Source: Myxococcales bacterium UBA5297
Lineage (GTDB): Bacteria > Myxococcota > Myxococcia > Myxococcales > UBA5297
DNA: 23,590 nt
Assembly: GCA_002408385.1 (NCBI GenBank)
Contig: DHSB01000152.1
Coordinates: forward strand, 26,555 to 50,144
Reading direction: 5' to 3'
Below the pieces are notes generated by a model. It was given only the letters and a program-made list of their open reading frames with translations, made no database searches and was not told the DNA's origin. A program made the position numbers and the translations under genes. Shown here piece after piece: positions 7,584-16,376 of this stretch (positions within the stretch are counted from its first letter, which is position 1; each line of letters begins with the position of its first letter).

Positions 7584-9707
7584 TCAGGGCCTCAAGTCAT
7601 CGCGCAGGTAGACCGCCCCGATGGCCGCGCCTCCGGCCCGCGCCTCGTAGATCCGGGTGAAGTCGCGCGGCTCGGCCGGATACTGGAAGAACCCCAAGAG
7701 CGCGTAATCCGCGGACTCGAGGGGAACGGGGACGAGGTCGCCGCGGAGCGCCGGCAGATCGTCGTGGCGCCGCGGCCCGATGTAGACCTTGGCCCCCGGC
7801 GGCGCGACCCGCTCCAAGGCCGCGAACAGCTCCCGATAGCCCTCGCCCCAGTACGGAATCTCGAGCCAGCGGCGGGCGACGACCGACGCAGGGCCTCCGG
7901 TCCACTCGCTGCAGTAGTCGAGCTGGTACGGATGGACCCAGAGCATCGCGACGGCCACGTAGAGCGCGAGCGCGCCGTGCGCGGCGACGGTGAGCGGGCG
8001 GCTGCCGAGCTTCTCGACGGCCCGCTCGAGCCCGGCCGCGGCCGCGAGCGCGAGCGCGGGGAAGGCCTGGATGACGTAGCGGGCGCCGTCCTGGCGCATC
8101 GGCGAGAGCGACTGGCCGAACGGGAAGATCAGCCAGCCGAGGATCAGCCAGTCGAGGACCGAGCGACGCCGCACCGCGAAGCCGAGCCAGACCAGCGCGA
8201 GCGCGAGCAGGAGCGTCGGGCTCGCCGCCAGGAAGGCGAAGCCGTAGTACCAGACCGGCAGCACGCGCTGGACGCCGAGGAAGAACTCCTTGGGGACGTA
8301 GGTGGCCCAGTGCGAGTAGGTGATGGCGAGCTGCCCGAGCGGATCGCCCCAGATCCAGGGCCAGCCCGCGTAGATGAGGAGGACGCCGGCCGCCGCGCCG
8401 GCGAAGGCGCCGGCCATCGGGAGGACCCGGCGGCCGCCGCGCGCGAGGGCGACGCCGCAGACGAGCGGCGCGATCGGCGCGAACCAGACGCCGGTCGCCC
8501 GCGAGCCGACCCCGAGGATGGAGGTGAAGCCCCAGGCCGCGTGCAGAGGCCAGGAGTCGCGCTCGCAGGCGCGCATCAACAGCCAGGCCGAGAGGCAGGT
8601 GAAGAAGACGAGCGGCGACTCGAGCCCGATCGCCCGCCCGTGGCCGACGAAGTACGGCATCAAGGCGAGCAGCATCCCCGCGCTCGCGCCGATGGTGAGC
8701 GACCCGTAGCGCCGCCCGATGGCGAAGACGAGCAGGCAGCTCATCGCCTGCAGGATGGCGGCGAAGAGCTTGGCCCCCCACATCCCTCCGAGCCACTCGG
8801 CCCCGCCGTAGAGCCACTTGGCGACCGGCGGGTGCTCCTTGTTCCAATGGAAGGACTGAGGCGCGAAATCCCCGAGCTCGAGGTTGCGCACGTAGTGCAT
8901 CCCGGCCTTCAGGTACGCGCCCTCGTCCCAATAGATGTCGGCGTCGCCCAGGCCGTGGAGGCGGGCCGCGAGGGCGGCGAGGGCGATGGTGGCGGCGATG
9001 GCCACCGTGCGCCGCGAAGGCAAGCGCAAGCCGAACGGGAGACCATGACGGTGCACGGTGAGCGCGACTCCCAGCGTCAGGAAAACCAGGAAGAACGAGA
9101 ACACGGTGGCCCGCTGCATCGCCCTCGAGCCCCCGAGCGCGGCCTCGGCGAGCTCACGCGTCGGCCAGGTGATCTCCCGCGGCCAGGGAACCGGCGACCA
9201 GCCGTGCGGCCCGTCGAGCTCGTTGAGGAAGAGGCGCAGGTACTTGCCGCCGCCGTGATCGACGAGTCGCAGGGTGAGCGGGACGATAGGCTCGGTGAGC
9301 CTGACCGTCGCCTTGTGCGTGGTGCGCTTGCGCTTGCCGACGACCTGCAGAAGCCGCTCTTCGCCGACCAGCAGCTCCACCTCGTCGTCCGCCTCGACGA
9401 CAAACTCGAAGCGGCCCGGCCTGTCCACCCGCATCCACGCGGTCCACTGCGCGGAGAATGGCGCGGTCGGCTCCTCCTTGGCGAACGGCTCGAGCACGAC
9501 CGCGCGCGCAACGGGTGCGCCTTCGAGCCTCCCGTTCGCCCACCGCTCCCAGTTCCATCCGCTGCCGGAGGGGGTCGGATCGCTGAAGCCCAGCATCACG
9601 CTGAAGAGGATGAGCAGCGGCCCCAGCCCTGCCCTGGCGATGCGGTCCCTGCGCGCGAGCACCTCTCCCCACCACTTCGTATCCAGCCCGAGCATCAGGC
9701 CCCTCAC
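7584..9707 (-). CDS. GT39-like membrane glycosyltransferase (PMT_2 family) with N-terminal PA14-like domain
   Basis: A 707-residue polytopic membrane protein of the dolichyl-phosphate-mannose mannosyltransferase/ArnT type, which moves a sugar from a polyprenyl-phosphate carrier to an acceptor on the outer face of the inner membrane. The first periplasmic loop of the catalytic part has the expected acidic pair in YWDEGAY (Asp261, Glu262) and the EHPP motif at 291-294, followed by about ten hydrophobic segments to residue 580. Unusually, residues about 45-165, after a first membrane segment (28-42), look like a PA14-type beta domain (WTAWMRVDRPGRFEFVVEADDEVELLV), a possible carbohydrate-binding module. 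A GTG at 9705-9707 overlaps the stop of the upstream gene (GTGA), but the ATG at 9693-9695, with GAGGGG just ahead, may be the true start. It is the last gene of a three-gene operon with a GT2 enzyme that could make its donor. Confidence 0.85.
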   Translation of the reverse strand: MRGLMLGLDTKWWGEVLARRDRIARAGLGPLLILFSVMLGFSDPTPSGSGWNWERWANGRLEGAPVARAVVLEPFAKEEPTAPFSAQWTAWMRVDRPGRFEFVVEADDEVELLVGEERLLQVVGKRKRTTHKATVRLTEPIVPLTLRLVDHGGGKYLRLFLNELDGPHGWSPVPWPREITWPTRELAEAALGGSRAMQRATVFSFFLVFLTLGVALTVHRHGLPFGLRLPSRRTVAIAATIALAALAARLHGLGDADIYWDEGAYLKAGMHYVRNLELGDFAPQSFHWNKEHPPVAKWLYGGAEWLGGMWGAKLFAAILQAMSCLLVFAIGRRYGSLTIGASAGMLLALMPYFVGHGRAIGLESPLVFFTCLSAWLLMRACERDSWPLHAAWGFTSILGVGSRATGVWFAPIAPLVCGVALARGGRRVLPMAGAFAGAAAGVLLIYAGWPWIWGDPLGQLAITYSHWATYVPKEFFLGVQRVLPVWYYGFAFLAASPTLLLALALVWLGFAVRRRSVLDWLILGWLIFPFGQSLSPMRQDGARYVIQAFPALALAAAAGLERAVEKLGSRPLTVAAHGALALYVAVAMLWVHPYQLDYCSEWTGGPASVVARRWLEIPYWGEGYRELFAALERVAPPGAKVYIGPRRHDDLPALRGDLVPVPLESADYALLGFFQYPAEPRDFTRIYEARAGGAAIGAVYLRDDLRP

Positions 9708-10462
9708 CGCCGCGCCGCCCGCGCCGCTCTCGCCAACCTGGCGCTCGCGCCGATGCGCAAGAGATCGAGCCCCGCCTCGAGGGCCGCGAGCGGACGCAGC
9801 TTCGATCCGGCGACGTCGCTCCAGGCCCGAAGCGGCACCTCGACGAAGTCCTCGGGCCGGTAGGGATCACCCGCGCGAGGCGCGAGCAGCCGGGAGAGCA
9901 GCTCGACGTCGAAGGCCCAGGTGCACTCGAAGGGCTGCGCCAGCGCGCCGCGCAGCGTCTCGGTGGGCAGGAAGAACTTGGCCCCGCACTGCGTGTCGTA
10001 GACCTTCAGGTCGAGGGCGAGCGAGGCCGCGGTGGCGAAGACCCGGCCCAGGACGTGGCGCGAGAAGCGCCGCCCGATGTCGGTGCCGAGCAGCCGGATT
10101 CGCGAGCCCATCACGACCGCGCACCCGCAGCGGGCGCTCTCCTCGGAGAGCCGGACGAGCTCGGAGGCCGGCGTCGACATGTCGGCGTCCGCGTACCCGA
10201 CCACCGGCGCGCCCAGCTCGAGGGCGCGCAGCAGTCCGGCGCGCACCGCCTCGGCCTTGCCCTGATTGCGCTCGAGCCGCACGACGGTGACCGACTCGCG
10301 GTGGGCGCACGCGAAGCTCTCGAGCAGCGCGCCGGTGCCGTCGGTCGAGCCGTCGTCGACCAACACCAGCGACAAGCCCGCTTCGACGAGCCTCGTCACT
10401 TCGGGGATGGGCAGGCGCGCCGCCTCGTTGAAGCAGGGAATGACTAGGGCAGTTTTCGGCAT
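9704..10462 (-). CDS. GT2 glycosyltransferase, polyprenyl/dolichyl-phosphate sugar synthase-like
   Basis: A 252-residue GT-A fold enzyme. The start MPKTALVIPCFNEAARL, then VLVDDGSTDGT (residues 33-43), LERNQGKAEAVRAG (63-76) and the metal-binding DAD of YADADMSTP (Asp92, Asp94) are typical of dolichyl-phosphate glucose/mannose synthases (Alg5/DPM1-like); DTQCGAKFF in the C-terminal half is the family's usual acceptor-side motif. It lacks the C-terminal membrane anchors of some members. It would transfer a hexose from a nucleotide sugar to a polyprenyl phosphate at the cytoplasmic face. The start at 10460-10462 was chosen from the family N-terminus; it overlaps the upstream methyltransferase by 19 bases, and its stop overlaps the next start, so the three genes are translationally coupled. 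The product is the logical donor for the downstream GT39 enzyme. The sugar is not predictable. Confidence 0.88.
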   Translation of the reverse strand: MPKTALVIPCFNEAARLPIPEVTRLVEAGLSLVLVDDGSTDGTGALLESFACAHRESVTVVRLERNQGKAEAVRAGLLRALELGAPVVGYADADMSTPASELVRLSEESARCGCAVVMGSRIRLLGTDIGRRFSRHVLGRVFATAASLALDLKVYDTQCGAKFFLPTETLRGALAQPFECTWAFDVELLSRLLAPRAGDPYRPEDFVEVPLRAWSDVAGSKLRPLAALEAGLDLLRIGASARLARAARAARR

Positions 10463-11184
10463 AGGGCCCACCAGGAGAGTCCAGGCACCACGAGGCCGCG
10501 GCGGCTCAGGACGGCGGAGGCGGCGCAGTCGACCGAGAGCGCCGCGAGCAGCGCCCCGGTGACCAGCCGGCCCGCCCTCCATTCGCCGACATGCGCGGGC
10601 GGCGGCAGCAGGCCGGTCGCTTCGGCGGCGCGCCGCAGTGCGCGGGGGACGAGGAGCGAGTGGAAGAGCCCGCCTGAGGCGAGGGGCTCGAGGCCCGAGC
10701 GCCGCAGGAGCTCGGCGCAGGCGGCCGGGGAGTAGCGCCGCTCGTGGCCAAGCAGCTCGTCGTGCTGCGAGTAGAGCCGTTGCCACGCGGGCACGCTGGC
10801 CAGCAGCAAGCCGCCGGGCTCGAGGCGATTCGCGACGAGCTCGGTCGCGAAGGCCTGGTCGTCCCGAACGTGCTCGAGGACGTCGAGGAGCAGCACCAGG
10901 TCGAACCGCTCCTCGGGCGGGCTCGCGGCGTAGCGCACCCGGTCCCTGGAGGGCAGCTTCGCGAGGATTTCGGGCGAATAGCCGGTGTCGCAGCAGGTCG
11001 CCTCGCTTCCCGGTGGCAGCGCGTCGAGCAGCGACCTCGCCAGCCATCCGTCACCGCTGCCCACGTCGAGCAGCCGGATGGGCGCCTTCACCGCGTCGCG
11101 CACGATCCGGGTGAAGAAGGCCGCGCGCGCCCTCTCCCACGGATGTCGCTCGTGCTGATGTCCCGACCACTCCAAGAGGTCCAT
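10444..11184 (-). CDS. Class I SAM-dependent methyltransferase
   Basis: A 246-residue protein with a Methyltransf_11/23-type fold: motif I is LLDVGSGDG (residues 38-46), motif II-like acidic position in CCDTGY, and LVLLLDVLEHV is the post-II/motif IV region, followed by GGLLLASVPAW. HDELLGHERRYSP is a common phrase in methyltransferases encoded in sugar and cell-surface gene clusters. The C-terminal third is hydrophobic (LVTGALLAALSVDCAASAVL), suggesting membrane association. It is the first gene of the operon with the GT2 and GT39 enzymes, overlapping the GT2 gene by 19 bases, so a role in modifying a lipid-linked sugar or a surface glycan is a reasonable inference. The substrate cannot be read from the sequence. 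The ATG at 11182-11184 has no strong ribosome binding site. Confidence 0.85.
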   Translation of the reverse strand: MDLLEWSGHQHERHPWERARAAFFTRIVRDAVKAPIRLLDVGSGDGWLARSLLDALPPGSEATCCDTGYSPEILAKLPSRDRVRYAASPPEERFDLVLLLDVLEHVRDDQAFATELVANRLEPGGLLLASVPAWQRLYSQHDELLGHERRYSPAACAELLRRSGLEPLASGGLFHSLLVPRALRRAAEATGLLPPPAHVGEWRAGRLVTGALLAALSVDCAASAVLSRRGLVVPGLSWWALCRKLP

Positions 11185-11301
11185 TGGCGCGCACTCTACC
11201 GAAAATGAGCTTGGGCGAACGGGAGCGGCGCAACACCTCGTCTCCGGGGTCCCCGGTCGCAGCCCCTCTGCTCCGCTGCGAACCCTCGAAGGCAGCCTCG
11301 G

Positions 11302-12171
11302 CTACTCGATGGGCTTCGCCCGCGCCCGGTACTTGGCGGGGATGTTCGCGGGATCGTCGAAGTAGTGGACCACGTTCGACTCGTCCACGTACCGGTAGAT
11401 GGTTTGGGTCGACTTCGGCGTAGACAGGCTCAGGGGCTTCGGCGCCCTGGCCGCCTCCGCCGCGGCCTTCACGCTCTCCACGATCGGCCGGTCTGTCGCC
11501 TGCAGCCGCTCGCGCTGCTCGACCGCGGCGCGAAGCTTGTCGACGCTCAAGTCCGCGCCCGACTTGGCCAGCGCTCCCGCGAGGGCGAAGGCGATGAGCC
11601 CGAAGGCAACGAGCGCGACCACCGCGCCTGCACGCGAGCCGGGGGCCTCGCGAACCCAGGTGCCGGAAAGGTAGTCGTGAAGGCAGCGGCGCTCGGCGCC
11701 GAAGATGAACAAGAGGTTTGCGATCCCCAGCACCGCACCGGCGATACCGAGGACCCCGGAGAGCAGCAGCTCGGCGGCGCCCAAGACGATGGAGAAGACC
11801 CAGACCCGCAGCAGCAGCGCGCGCATGAAGCCGGCGGGCGCACCGCAATCGTCGACGATCTGGATGCCGAGCAGCCGCTTGCCCAACGTCTGCCCGCGGG
11901 TCGCGAGGCCCATCCATTGATAGAGGGTGAAGACGAGCCCTGCGACGACCGCGCACGCCAGGACCACGGGGAGCGCCCCGCCGCCGCGCACCGAGCCACC
12001 GCCGAGCACCAGCATGAGGGCGTCGCTGCCCCAGGCCAGGGCCGCCAGGACGCCGACCACGACGAAGAGCGCGCCGAGCGCGCCATCGGCGATAGCCGCC
12101 AGAGCGCGCGAAAGCCTCGAGGCGAGCTCTGGACGTGCCCCACTGCACTCCTCTTCCGCGTAGCCGTACAC
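11302..12171 (-). CDS. RDD-family membrane protein with C-terminal DUF4124 domain
   Basis: The RDD domain shows as a first amphipathic helix (ELASRLSRALAAIADGALGA), paired membrane segments, RGQTLGKRLLGIQIVD in the loop and ERRCLHDYLSGT at the end. A further membrane helix (VVALVAFGLIAFALAGAL) follows, then a charged helical linker, then a DUF4124-like module at the C-terminus (YRYVDESNVVHYFDDPANIP), a short beta unit usually found in envelope proteins. The fusion of the two is uncommon. I chose the GTG at 12169-12171 (289 residues) since GGAGG precedes it closely and the longer frame to 12312 adds a poorly conserved-looking, cysteine- and arginine-rich stretch. RDD proteins have been linked to transport, but the role here is unknown. 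It stands alone on the minus strand, between the operon and the hydrolase. Confidence 0.8.
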   Translation of the reverse strand: MYGYAEEECSGARPELASRLSRALAAIADGALGALFVVVGVLAALAWGSDALMLVLGGGSVRGGGALPVVLACAVVAGLVFTLYQWMGLATRGQTLGKRLLGIQIVDDCGAPAGFMRALLLRVWVFSIVLGAAELLLSGVLGIAGAVLGIANLLFIFGAERRCLHDYLSGTWVREAPGSRAGAVVALVAFGLIAFALAGALAKSGADLSVDKLRAAVEQRERLQATDRPIVESVKAAAEAARAPKPLSLSTPKSTQTIYRYVDESNVVHYFDDPANIPAKYRARAKPIE

Positions 12172-12370
12172 GACTCCTCCACTGCCTGGACAAGACCGCC
12201 GGATTCGGACGATCGCACGAACCGGCGGGCCTCCACCATGAAGGAGCTCGAGGAACACGACACGAATCGCCTCGAGGTCTACCGGGCAGGAAGCGGCTTG
12301 GATCCCTCGCACTGTTTGGCAAGCAGGCGCCCGAGGTCTACGTCACTTGCGAGGCTGGCGGCTGCGCGGC

Positions 12371-12414
12371 TCAGCGCTCTTCTTCATGCCCGCACCGCTG
12401 GCCGCCGAGACGGC
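12371..12414 (+). repeat. Dispersed repeat block, copy A (pairs with 18617-18660)
   Basis: A 44-base block containing AGCGC..TCTTCTTCATGC and ending GGCCGCCGAGACGGC is repeated at 18617-18660 with only a handful of differences. It lies just beyond the stop codon of the hydrolase gene. The second copy sits inside the larger repeat-rich spacer at 18.2-18.7 kb, so this may be a detached piece of the same composite element. Confidence 0.6.
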
Positions 12415-12449
12415 GGCGGTCCCCTGCTCCGGGCGCCGCCGACGCGGTG

Positions 12450-13478
12450 CTAGGCCGTCTCGGTCTGCTCGGACCGGTCGTTCTTGTCGAGCCAGGCCTC
12501 GATATCCGGCCAGACCTCCCAGGGCGCGTGTCGCCCGAGCACGAGATCGCAGTGGCCGTACTCCTCGATTTCGCCCTGCTCGCGGCCGAAGACCCGAAGC
12601 TCCGAGCCCGCGCCGAGCAGCTCGGCGGTAGCCCGCACGGCGTCGGGCGAGACCTGCTGATCCTTGCTGCCGGCGAGCAGCCGCACGGGAACCTTGAAGC
12701 GCTGCGCCTGCTCGATGAAGTGGACCGACCCGTCGCGCAGCCGCAGTCCGCGCGGCTCGAAGGTGGTCCCCAGGCTCACCAGTAGCGAGGTCGGCACGCT
12801 GTGGAAGCCGTTCGCGTGGAAGCGCCGGTTGAGCTCCGGCTCGATGTTCGAGGGCCAGACGTTGGCTCTGTCGACCAGTCCCGTGGCCGCCCGGCCCAGC
12901 GCGGGCGCGAGCAGGTGGATGAGGGTCCCGTACGGAAACACCTTCGCCCTGGCCACCAGCGGGCCCAGCCGCGCGAACGGCTGGTAGACGTTGCCGCCGA
13001 TGCGGTAGTCGAGCGCCGAGCCGAGCGCGAGGCCGCTGGCGATGGGCGCCTCGGGGAACAGGATGCCGTAGCAGAACAGCAGGATGCCGCCCATGCTGTG
13101 GCCGACCCAGTGGATGCGGTCGCGCCCGCTGACTCGGAGGATGGTCTCGACGATGGCCGGCAAGTCGTGCTGCAGGTACTCGTCGAGCCCCCAGTCCCAG
13201 CCCCGCCGCTCGCTCGTGCCGTGGCCGCGCAGCTCGGGGACGTAGACGTCGTAGCCGGTGTCCGCGAGCCACTGGGCAAGCGAGCGCTCCGGGAAATGGA
13301 AGGTGTAGCGGTTGGCCGCGAGCCCGTGCAGCAGCATCACCGCCGGTCCGTCACCGGCCAGGCGACGGACCGTGAGGCGCAAGCCGTCGCGCGCCGTGAC
13401 TTCGAGGAGCTCGGCGTCGTTGGGCGCCAGCGGGTACCAGCGATTCCAGGGCCTGAGGACAGAGGGGATAGTGCGCAT
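12450..13478 (-). CDS. Alpha/beta hydrolase (lipase/esterase- or PHA-synthase-like)
   Basis: A 342-residue alpha/beta hydrolase with a complete visible triad: nucleophile Ser128 in GHSMGG, Asp273 in AGSKDQQVSP and His309 in EEYGHCDLVLG. LLHGLAANR (49-57) supplies the oxyanion hole. The phrase VYVPELRGHGTS and the spacing of the lid region (150-230) resemble the acid-lipase/PhaC-like branch rather than the haloalkane dehalogenase branch. There is no signal peptide, so it should be cytoplasmic. AAGGAGG ends only two bases before the ATG at 13476-13478; that is tight but there is no other plausible start nearby. The gene is single: a 278-base spacer separates it from the RDD gene and 252 bases separate it from the DUF502 gene. 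Substrate unknown. Confidence 0.88.
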   Translation of the reverse strand: MRTIPSVLRPWNRWYPLAPNDAELLEVTARDGLRLTVRRLAGDGPAVMLLHGLAANRYTFHFPERSLAQWLADTGYDVYVPELRGHGTSERRGWDWGLDEYLQHDLPAIVETILRVSGRDRIHWVGHSMGGILLFCYGILFPEAPIASGLALGSALDYRIGGNVYQPFARLGPLVARAKVFPYGTLIHLLAPALGRAATGLVDRANVWPSNIEPELNRRFHANGFHSVPTSLLVSLGTTFEPRGLRLRDGSVHFIEQAQRFKVPVRLLAGSKDQQVSPDAVRATAELLGAGSELRVFGREQGEIEEYGHCDLVLGRHAPWEVWPDIEAWLDKNDRSEQTETA

Positions 13479-13560
13479 GGCCTCCTTCTACTCCTTGCTC
13501 CCGGTGGGCGGCAGTCCCTGCCGCGGCGACACCCCGGAGTGTAGGCCGTCAGTCACTCGA

Positions 13561-13729
13561 GAGGTGTCGGGAAATCTCCTTGAGCTCGGCCTGTCCCCCG
13601 TTCACCCCGGGCGGAGGCCGAGCCTGCGAGGCCGAAGTCGCGGGGGCCCTTCGACTCCGCTCCCGCCGCTCGCGCGTCGGGAGCTACGCTCAGGGTGAGC
13701 GGAATCGAAGAGGTTTTCTCGAGGGAGTC
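13561..13729 (+). repeat. Composite intergenic repeat, compact copy
   Basis: This spacer shares several ordered blocks with 18270-18600: GGGAAATCTCC then CTCGGCC and CCCCGTTCACC; GGGCCCTTCGACTCCGCTC; and GCTCAGGGTGAGCGGAA followed by TCGAAGA and TTTCTCGA. In this copy the last two blocks are separated by only about 30 bases, part of which (CTCCCG...CGGGAG) can form a hairpin. The block CCGCTC/GAGCGG is itself an inverted repeat. It lies between the start of the hydrolase gene and the end of the DUF502 gene. Confidence 0.65.
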
Positions 13730-13730
13730 T

Positions 13731-14426
13731 TCAGCCCGTAAGCTTCGCCACCTCGGGCCCGGTGTCCGAAGAGGTGTCGCGCCCCACGATGCCCAGCGAG
13801 AGGATGGTGCGAAACGCCTCCTCGACCGACATGGCGCTCTCGCGCACTTCGGACTCGGCGACGATGAGGTGGAACCCGGAGGTCGGGTTCGGGGTGGTGG
13901 GCACGAAGATGTTCAGGCAGCCGGGCGCGAAGGAGGGATCGACCACGGGGCCGGTGACGAAGGCGACCACCCAGAGGCCCTTGCGCGGGTACTCGACGTA
14001 GACCACGCGGTTGAACTGCTGGCCGCCGCCCGAGGTCATGGTGCGCAAGAGCTTGTCGAGCGCCTTGTAGATGCTGCGCAGCACCGGGATGCGCGCGATG
14101 ACGTGCGAGCCGATGAAGTCGAGGATCTGCTGTCCGGCGAGCTGCTTGGAGATCCAGCCGGTCGCCGCGACCAGCGCGATGAGCACCACGGTCGTCGCGA
14201 CGAGGATGGCCAGGCTGACCGCGTAGGCGAGCAGGCGGCTCGGCAGCCAGTTCTCTGGCCTCCAGGCGTCGGGCATCCAGCCCTGCAGCCCCCACAGCGC
14301 GCGCAGCGCGAGCAGGACTATCCAAACGATGGCCCCGAGGGGCACCACCACCAGCAGACCGGCGAGGAAGTGGCTGCGAGCGAAGGCGTAGGCTTTGGAG
14401 AAGTGTTCGGCGCGAAGGGCGCTCAC
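13731..14426 (-). CDS. DUF502-family inner membrane protein
   Basis: A 231-residue protein with two membrane helices at about 20-44 and 67-90, a soluble domain from about 95, and the highly characteristic family motif FVPTTPNPTSGF at 174-185. RIPVLRSIYKALDKLL (112-127) is also a family hallmark. Length is normal for DUF502. The start is a GTG at 14424-14426 with GAGGTG about 8 bases upstream. The molecular function of the family is not established; members are widespread in envelope contexts in proteobacteria and plants. The gene stands alone, its end abutting the composite repeat at 13561-13729. Confidence 0.9.
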   Translation of the reverse strand: MSALRAEHFSKAYAFARSHFLAGLLVVVPLGAIVWIVLLALRALWGLQGWMPDAWRPENWLPSRLLAYAVSLAILVATTVVLIALVAATGWISKQLAGQQILDFIGSHVIARIPVLRSIYKALDKLLRTMTSGGGQQFNRVVYVEYPRKGLWVVAFVTGPVVDPSFAPGCLNIFVPTTPNPTSGFHLIVAESEVRESAMSVEEAFRTILSLGIVGRDTSSDTGPEVAKLTG

Positions 14427-14621
14427 GGCAGGTCACCTCGAGGGCTCCAGGAGCGCGAGAACAAATAGCCGTTTCACGCGCGGGAAGCCACAGCCGGCCA
14501 GCGACCCGCTGTCCTGACCTCGGCGAAGGTTCGCGGAGTCGGCGTCCAGGCCCGGTCGCGCAAGAGGGCTCGAAGCCTGGCCCCCACGCTCTGCGGCGAG
14601 GCCGGGACGGCGCTCGCGCGC

Positions 14622-15833
14622 CTATATGCCCGGCTGCAGCTCGACCTTCATCCACCGCGACTGGCGGGTGTCGAAGGCGCGGTAGGCGTCGACCCCAGAG
14701 GTGAGCGGCTCGAGCTGGGTGAGGACCTTGGTCGGGTCGACCTCGCCGCTGACGACCTTCTCGATGAGCAGCGGGATGTACTTGCGGTGGTTGCAGTTGC
14801 CCGCCTTCACGGTGAGGTTCTTGTCCATGGCCAGGCCGATGGGGAACCGCCGCGCGGTCTGCGGATAGACGCCGATAATCGCCACCCGGCCGCCCTTGGC
14901 CACCGCGTCGACGGCCCACTCGAGGGCCTGTGAGGGCGCGTCGCCCGGATGCCAGTTGTCGCCGACCGGGTGCGGTTGCGGGACGAGCTCCTGGAGCTCC
15001 GCTTGGAAGATCTCGCGGGCCGCGCCGTCGCCGGCCGCCGGTCCGGAGTGCGCGCGCACCGCGTCGACGCCCACCGCGTCGATCACCCGGTCGACCCCGA
15101 TGCCGCCGGTCAGCCTGCGGATGGCTTCGACCGGTTGCTCCTCGTTGAAGTTGACCGTCTCGGCGCCTTGGGCCCGCGCCATGTCGAGCCGGCTCTCGAC
15201 CGTGTCGACGGCGATGATGCGGCCCGCGTCGACTAGCTTCGCGCCGGCGATGGCGAACTGGCCGACCGGCCCACAGCCGAAGATCGCGACGGTGCGCCCG
15301 GGCTTGATGTCGGCGAGCACCGCGCCGAAATAGCCGGTCGGGAAGATGTCCGAGAGCAGGATCGCCTGGTCGTCGCTGACCTCGTCGGGCAGCTTGACCA
15401 TCGTCGTGTGCGCGAACGGGATGCGGGCCCGCTCGGCTTGGAGCCCGTGGAAGGCTCCGGACGACTCGGGTCCGCCGAAGTAGGCGCTGCCCGCCAGCGG
15501 TCCGTTCGGATTGGCGCGGTCGCACTGTGAGAAGTACCCGTAGCGGCAGTACGAGCAGACCCCGCAGGCGATGGTCGGGCAGATCACCACCCGGTCGCCG
15601 ATGTCGAAGTTGCGGACGTCCTCGCCGAGGTCCTCGACCACCCCGGCGCCCTCGTGTCCGAGAATCGTGCCCGGTCGCATCCCCGGCACCGTCCCGCGCA
15701 CCATGTGCAGGTCGGTCCCGCAGATGGCGGTCGCGGTCAGCCTGACGATCGCATCCTCGGGGTCCTGGAGCTGGGGCTCGGGGACGTCTTCGATTCGGAT
15801 GTCGCCGATTCCGCGATACACGATGGCCTTCAT
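14622..15833 (-). CDS. Zinc-dependent alcohol/formaldehyde dehydrogenase (MDR superfamily)
   Basis: A 403-residue medium-chain dehydrogenase. Catalytic zinc ligands are Cys38 (CGTDLH) and His60-Glu61 (GHEGAGVV); the structural zinc cysteines are Cys90, Cys93, Cys96 and Cys104. The nucleotide-binding motif GCGPVG is at 186-191 and Asp210 closes the second strand, which points to NAD rather than NADP. The long insert around 255-300 and the C-terminal half resemble glutathione-independent formaldehyde dehydrogenase (FdhA-like) and its relatives, so oxidation of formaldehyde or small alcohols is likely, but the substrate is not fixed by sequence. The start at 15831-15833 has GGGGAG 6 bases upstream; a longer frame to 16034 has no family match. 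No partner genes are adjacent. Confidence 0.9.
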   Translation of the reverse strand: MKAIVYRGIGDIRIEDVPEPQLQDPEDAIVRLTATAICGTDLHMVRGTVPGMRPGTILGHEGAGVVEDLGEDVRNFDIGDRVVICPTIACGVCSYCRYGYFSQCDRANPNGPLAGSAYFGGPESSGAFHGLQAERARIPFAHTTMVKLPDEVSDDQAILLSDIFPTGYFGAVLADIKPGRTVAIFGCGPVGQFAIAGAKLVDAGRIIAVDTVESRLDMARAQGAETVNFNEEQPVEAIRRLTGGIGVDRVIDAVGVDAVRAHSGPAAGDGAAREIFQAELQELVPQPHPVGDNWHPGDAPSQALEWAVDAVAKGGRVAIIGVYPQTARRFPIGLAMDKNLTVKAGNCNHRKYIPLLIEKVVSGEVDPTKVLTQLEPLTSGVDAYRAFDTRQSRWMKVELQPGI

Positions 15834-16376
15834 TCGATTCTCCCCCTTTGCTCTGTCCGAGGCGGGCGAGCGCCGGCTCGCGCGAGTAACCGAATGACCG
15901 ACGCAGGCAGCATCAGCCCCTCCTGGCCGCTCGAACCGAGCCCGGGCCTTGCGGTGACGCCGTCCTGCTTTGGAAGGTGGCGATTGCGAAGCCTGCCTGC
16001 CACAAACGGGGGGTCGAAAGGCTGGCGTCGGCAAGGGTTGGGCAGGCGGCGGCCGCGCGGGGTTTGGCCAGCGCCGTCACGGTGCTACGGAGGCTCGGGA
16101 AGGGAGCGATGGCGATGGCGGGCCCAGGGATACGCCCACCAAACCGAGGCGCCAAAGGGACTTCGACCGATTGCCGGCCGGCACCCCGAGCGTTCGGGCT
16201 TGCCGACTGGCTGCTGACTTGCCCTGCGTGTGCTGGAACCGCAGCCGAAGGGTTCCTCGCGGCCCGGTCCTCGGAGTTCGCGCAGATGCTGGTCGACTTC
16301 GGCGGTCGCCCTTCTGCCCTCTCCACCATGATGGCGAGCGGGCCGCTGCCGTGGGGACTCGTCACGGCAAGCGCAC

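Noticed and set aside
7764..9863. A 699-codon plus-strand open frame opposite the GT39 gene
   Set aside because: It is an antisense shadow, Arg/Glu/Ala-rich, without ribosome binding site or domain.
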